Positions 61,799 to 64,000 of a DNA stretch of 64,000 bases are shown here, piece after piece. Made by a program: the position numbers and the translations under genes. The notes beneath the pieces are model-generated. The model saw nothing but the letters and a program-made list of their open reading frames with translations, was not told the origin of the DNA and searched no databases. This DNA is from Pseudomonas putida. GTDB lineage: Bacteria > Pseudomonadota > Gammaproteobacteria > Pseudomonadales > Pseudomonadaceae. Each line of letters begins with the position of its first letter. The first letter of the stretch is position 1. The DNA lies in contig NZ_SMTE01000009.1 of assembly GCF_004357765.1 (NCBI RefSeq), positions 124,001 through 188,000 of the forward strand, given 5' to 3'.

Positions 61799-63396
61799 CG
61801 GGCTTGGATCTCGTTGGAAGGGGCAGGCTGCACGGGCTCGAAAGTGCCCAGCGGGTTGAAGCGAATTTGTGCGTTGACCGGGATCTGCCCGGCCAAGTCC
61901 AAGTGATGCGGGGCGACCACGGCGATCACCGGGTAGCCGCCAGTCAGCGGATGGTCGGCCAGGAACAGCACGGGCTGACCGCTGGGCGGTACCTGGATGG
62001 CGCCGACGCTGGTGCCTTCGCTGGGCAATTCACCGTCGATGGCGCGCTGTAGCGGCTGTTCGCCGGCAAGGCGAATGCCGATGCGATTGGACTGTGGGGT
62101 CACCTGCCATTGCTGTTCGGCCAGCAACGCCTGGGCCTGGGAGGTGAACCAGTCGCTGCGTGGGCCCATCACTACATCCAGGCTGACGACTTCTCCTGGG
62201 CGCGGCATGGCGAAGGCGGGTTGTTCATCGAGTGAGACCGCAGTGCCACCGACACGGGTGTTGAACCCCAGGCGATCACCGGCAGCCACCGCTTTGGGAC
62301 CGACCTGGGCCAGGGTGTCGGTAGCCAGGCTGCCGAGTACGGGAGTCGCGCTGAAGCCACCACGGATGGCCAGGTAGTTGCGCAAGCCGGCACTCGGCGC
62401 CTGCAAACTGACCTGGTCGCCGGCCTGCAGGATGAATGGCGCATACAGGGCAGGGCGTAGCCGCTGGCCACTGAGGGTCCGGACTTCGATTACGCTGTTG
62501 GCACCGGTCACCGCCGCCACGGTCTGACCATGGCATACGAAGCTCAAGCCGCCCATCAGTACTTCCAGGCAGGCACTGGCCGGGTCGTTGCCCACCGCTC
62601 GGTTGGCCGCCCGCAGTGCTCCTCGGTCGAGGGCGCCGGAGGCAGACACGCCCTGGCCGGCGCGACCCGGGCGGCCGAGGTCCTGGAACAGGGTCTGCAA
62701 GCCCGACGAGACGATTTCCAGATGGGGTCCGGTGGCAGACTCGACCGACTGCACTGGCTCAGGTACTTGCACCTGGGGGGCAGCCTGCGGCCCGGCATCG
62801 ACGAAGCGAACACGATGACCTGGTTGCAGCAGGGCAGGCTCATCGCGCTCCAGGTCCCACATGCGCGTGGCGGTGACGCCAATGATCTGCCAGCCGCCAG
62901 GGCTGGCCTGTGGGTAGATGCCGCTGAAACCGCCGGCCAATGCCACTGCGCCAGCCGGAATGCGGGTGCGCGGGGTGCTGCGCCGGGGCACCACGAAGCC
63001 GGCACCGCCACTGAGGTAGGCAAAGCCTGGAGCAAACCCGCAGAAGGCAACGCTGTAGTCGCTGCCGGTATGACGGCGGATCACTTCATCGCGGCTGATG
63101 CCCAGTTCGCGTGCCACGTCGTCGAGGTCTTCGCCGTTGTAATGCACCGGGATCTCGATGAGCTTGCCGGCCCCGCGCGTTTTGCTGCTCAGATCACGCT
63201 CGGCGATCTGTGCAGCAAGTGCCTCGCGGCTGATCGCGCCTGGGCGAAAGTACACCAGCAAGGTCCGGGCGGCGGGCACGATCTCTTCTACGCCAGCGAT
63301 CGGCGCTTGCTGCAAGGCGTCGAACAGGGCGAGGGTCTCGTCCAGATTCGCCAGCTCGACCAGCAACGCATTCAGGCTGACCGGATAGAAACGCAT
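61795..63396 (-). CDS. Fused PxpB-PxpC-like (KipI-KipA) biotin-dependent carboxyltransferase
   Basis: A 533-aa fusion. Residues about 1-215 are PxpB/KipI-like ([36 protein letters not shown]). Residues about 225-533 are PxpC/KipA-like ([54 protein letters not shown]). Such pairs form the carboxyltransferase of urea carboxylase and of 5-oxoprolinase. The stop codon overlaps the biotin carboxylase start (ATGA). With the carboxylase it forms a split urea-amidolyase-like machine; the substrate may be 5-oxoproline or another lactam or amide. Confidence 0.92.
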   Translation of the reverse strand: MRFYPVSLNALLVELANLDETLALFDALQQAPIAGVEEIVPAARTLLVYFRPGAISREALAAQIAERDLSSKTRGAGKLIEIPVHYNGEDLDDVARELGISRDEVIRRHTGSDYSVAFCGFAPGFAYLSGGAGFVVPRRSTPRTRIPAGAVALAGGFSGIYPQASPGGWQIIGVTATRMWDLERDEPALLQPGHRVRFVDAGPQAAPQVQVPEPVQSVESATGPHLEIVSSGLQTLFQDLGRPGRAGQGVSASGALDRGALRAANRAVGNDPASACLEVLMGGLSFVCHGQTVAAVTGANSVIEVRTLSGQRLRPALYAPFILQAGDQVSLQAPSAGLRNYLAIRGGFSATPVLGSLATDTLAQVGPKAVAAGDRLGFNTRVGGTAVSLDEQPAFAMPRPGEVVSLDVVMGPRSDWFTSQAQALLAEQQWQVTPQSNRIGIRLAGEQPLQRAIDGELPSEGTSVGAIQVPPSGQPVLFLADHPLTGGYPVIAVVAPHHLDLAGQIPVNAQIRFNPLGTFEPVQPAPSNEIQAR

Positions 63397-63405
63397 GGTC
63401 CACTC

Positions 63406-64000
63406 CTATACGTGGTAATGGCTGTCGGGGACGTCGGTGATGAACATGTGGCCTGGCGCGTGAGAGATCGCGAACGGCACCTTCGATGCCATGACCACCG
63501 CCTGGGGAGTGACGCCGCACGCCCAGAACACCGGGATCTCCCCCGGTTTGATGGTCACCGCGTCGCCGAAGTCGGGTCGGGCGATGTCGGCGATACCGAG
63601 CAGGCCGGGCTCACCGACATGCACCGGCGCGCCGTGTACGCCGGGGTAGCGACCGGTAATCTTTGCCGCGTCGGCTACCCGGTCGGCCGCTATCGGGCGC
63701 ATCGATACCACCATGTCGCCTTGCAGGCGGCCGGCCGGGCGGCAGGCGCGGTTGGTGCGGTACATCGGCACGTTGCAGCCCTCGCTGATGTGGCGCACAT
63801 CGATGCCGGCTTCGAGCAAGTCATGCTCGAAAGTGAAGCTGCAACCGATCAGGAAACTGACCAGGTCGTCATGCTCGGCCCACAACTGGCGAGCATCGCT
63901 GACTTCTCCGACCAGTGCGCCGTCACGCCAGACGCGATACAACGGCAGGTCGGTGCGCAGGTCGGCGTCAGCGGCGAGGAAGGTCGAATGATCGCCGGGT
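63406..64000 (-). CDS. DUF1445 (YcsI-like) putative hydro-lyase, 5' end off window
   Basis: The C-terminal 197 codons of a DUF1445 protein are present; the frame is open past the apparent start at 63942 to the window edge, so the true N-terminus is outside. Family signatures are [34 protein letters not shown] and [12 protein letters not shown]. Related proteins include mammalian D-glutamate cyclase and bacterial YcsI, often clustered with 5-oxoprolinase genes. D-glutamate cyclase makes 5-oxo-D-proline, which would fit the neighbours as a source of 5-oxoproline. It lies 9 bp upstream of the PxpBC fusion. Confidence 0.9.
   Translation of the reverse strand, partial: PGDHSTFLAADADLRTDLPLYRVWRDGALVGEVSDARQLWAEHDDLVSFLIGCSFTFEHDLLEAGIDVRHISEGCNVPMYRTNRACRPAGRLQGDMVVSMRPIAADRVADAAKITGRYPGVHGAPVHVGEPGLLGIADIARPDFGDAVTIKPGEIPVFWACGVTPQAVVMASKVPFAISHAPGHMFITDVPDSHYHV

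Noticed and set aside
1-64000. Prophage, integrative element, CRISPR array, tRNA or attachment site
   Set aside because: No integrase, transposase, cas gene, repeat array, tRNA-like cloverleaf or long direct repeat was seen on reading the window.

Overview
The window is 64 kb of GC-rich bacterial chromosome with about 52 protein genes, no tRNA or rRNA, no insertion sequence and no CRISPR array. Gene content (polyamine-type ABC uptake with gabT/gabD-like enzymes, many LysR regulators, FAN1-type nuclease, DUF6543/LRR/NEL giant protein, DUF1302/DUF1329 pair) and base composition point to a Pseudomonas of the P. putida/P. fluorescens type. This is inference from families, not a database match.

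Region 1 (1-17 kb) is amine and small-acid catabolism. It holds the start of an N-methylproline-demethylase-like old yellow enzyme divergent from a TetR gene across a perfect 16-bp inverted repeat; a HAD dehalogenase, FAD amine oxidase and cupin; a D-2-hydroxyacid dehydrogenase; an Lrp regulator; a HAD-like protein that has lost its nucleophile; and a complete putrescine/spermidine-type ABC importer interleaved with GabT- and GabD-like enzymes. A tartrate/isopropylmalate-type dehydrogenase with a divergent LysR gene and a GNAT acetyltransferase close the region.

Region 2 (17-36.4 kb) is the most interesting part: a large catabolic island around a NodD-like LysR gene (20556-21494). Leftward units encode an alpha/beta hydrolase and an amidohydrolase plus GlcG-like protein. 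Rightward units encode a VOC extradiol-type dioxygenase plus Rieske protein, and then an apparent 11-gene operon: FAD monooxygenase, DUF1302, DUF1329, YCF48-like, MMPL/RND and MFS transporters, SDR, cupin, FAH-type hydrolase, epimerase-like and cyclase-like enzymes. Three units carry the same 37-bp tandem element, ATC-N9-GAT-N7-ATC-N9-GAT, ending 99-114 bp before the start codon; a degenerate fourth copy precedes the amidohydrolase. This is the nod-box module and strongly suggests a dedicated NodD-type regulon. The enzyme set resembles flavonoid (fde-type) ring hydroxylation, extradiol cleavage and hydrolysis, coupled to a four-part envelope module.

Region 3 (36.5-51 kb) has a DUF3455/ECF sigma/anti-sigma set, a soluble PAS chemotaxis-type transducer, a LysR/quinone-oxidoreductase divergent pair, an AT-rich non-coding stretch with its own terminator, an unknown 451-aa protein translationally coupled to a MocR-like regulator lacking the PLP lysine, a FAN1-like nuclease coupled to an FeS helicase with an N-terminal nuclease-like domain, phosphoglucomutase and pirin.

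Region 4 (51-64 kb) has a UvrD/HelD-like helicase, a 1639-aa DUF6543-LRR-NEL putative ubiquitin ligase effector, an alpha/beta hydrolase, and the start of a biotin-dependent cluster (DUF1445, fused PxpB-PxpC-like carboxyltransferase, fused biotin carboxylase-BCCP) that runs off the right edge.
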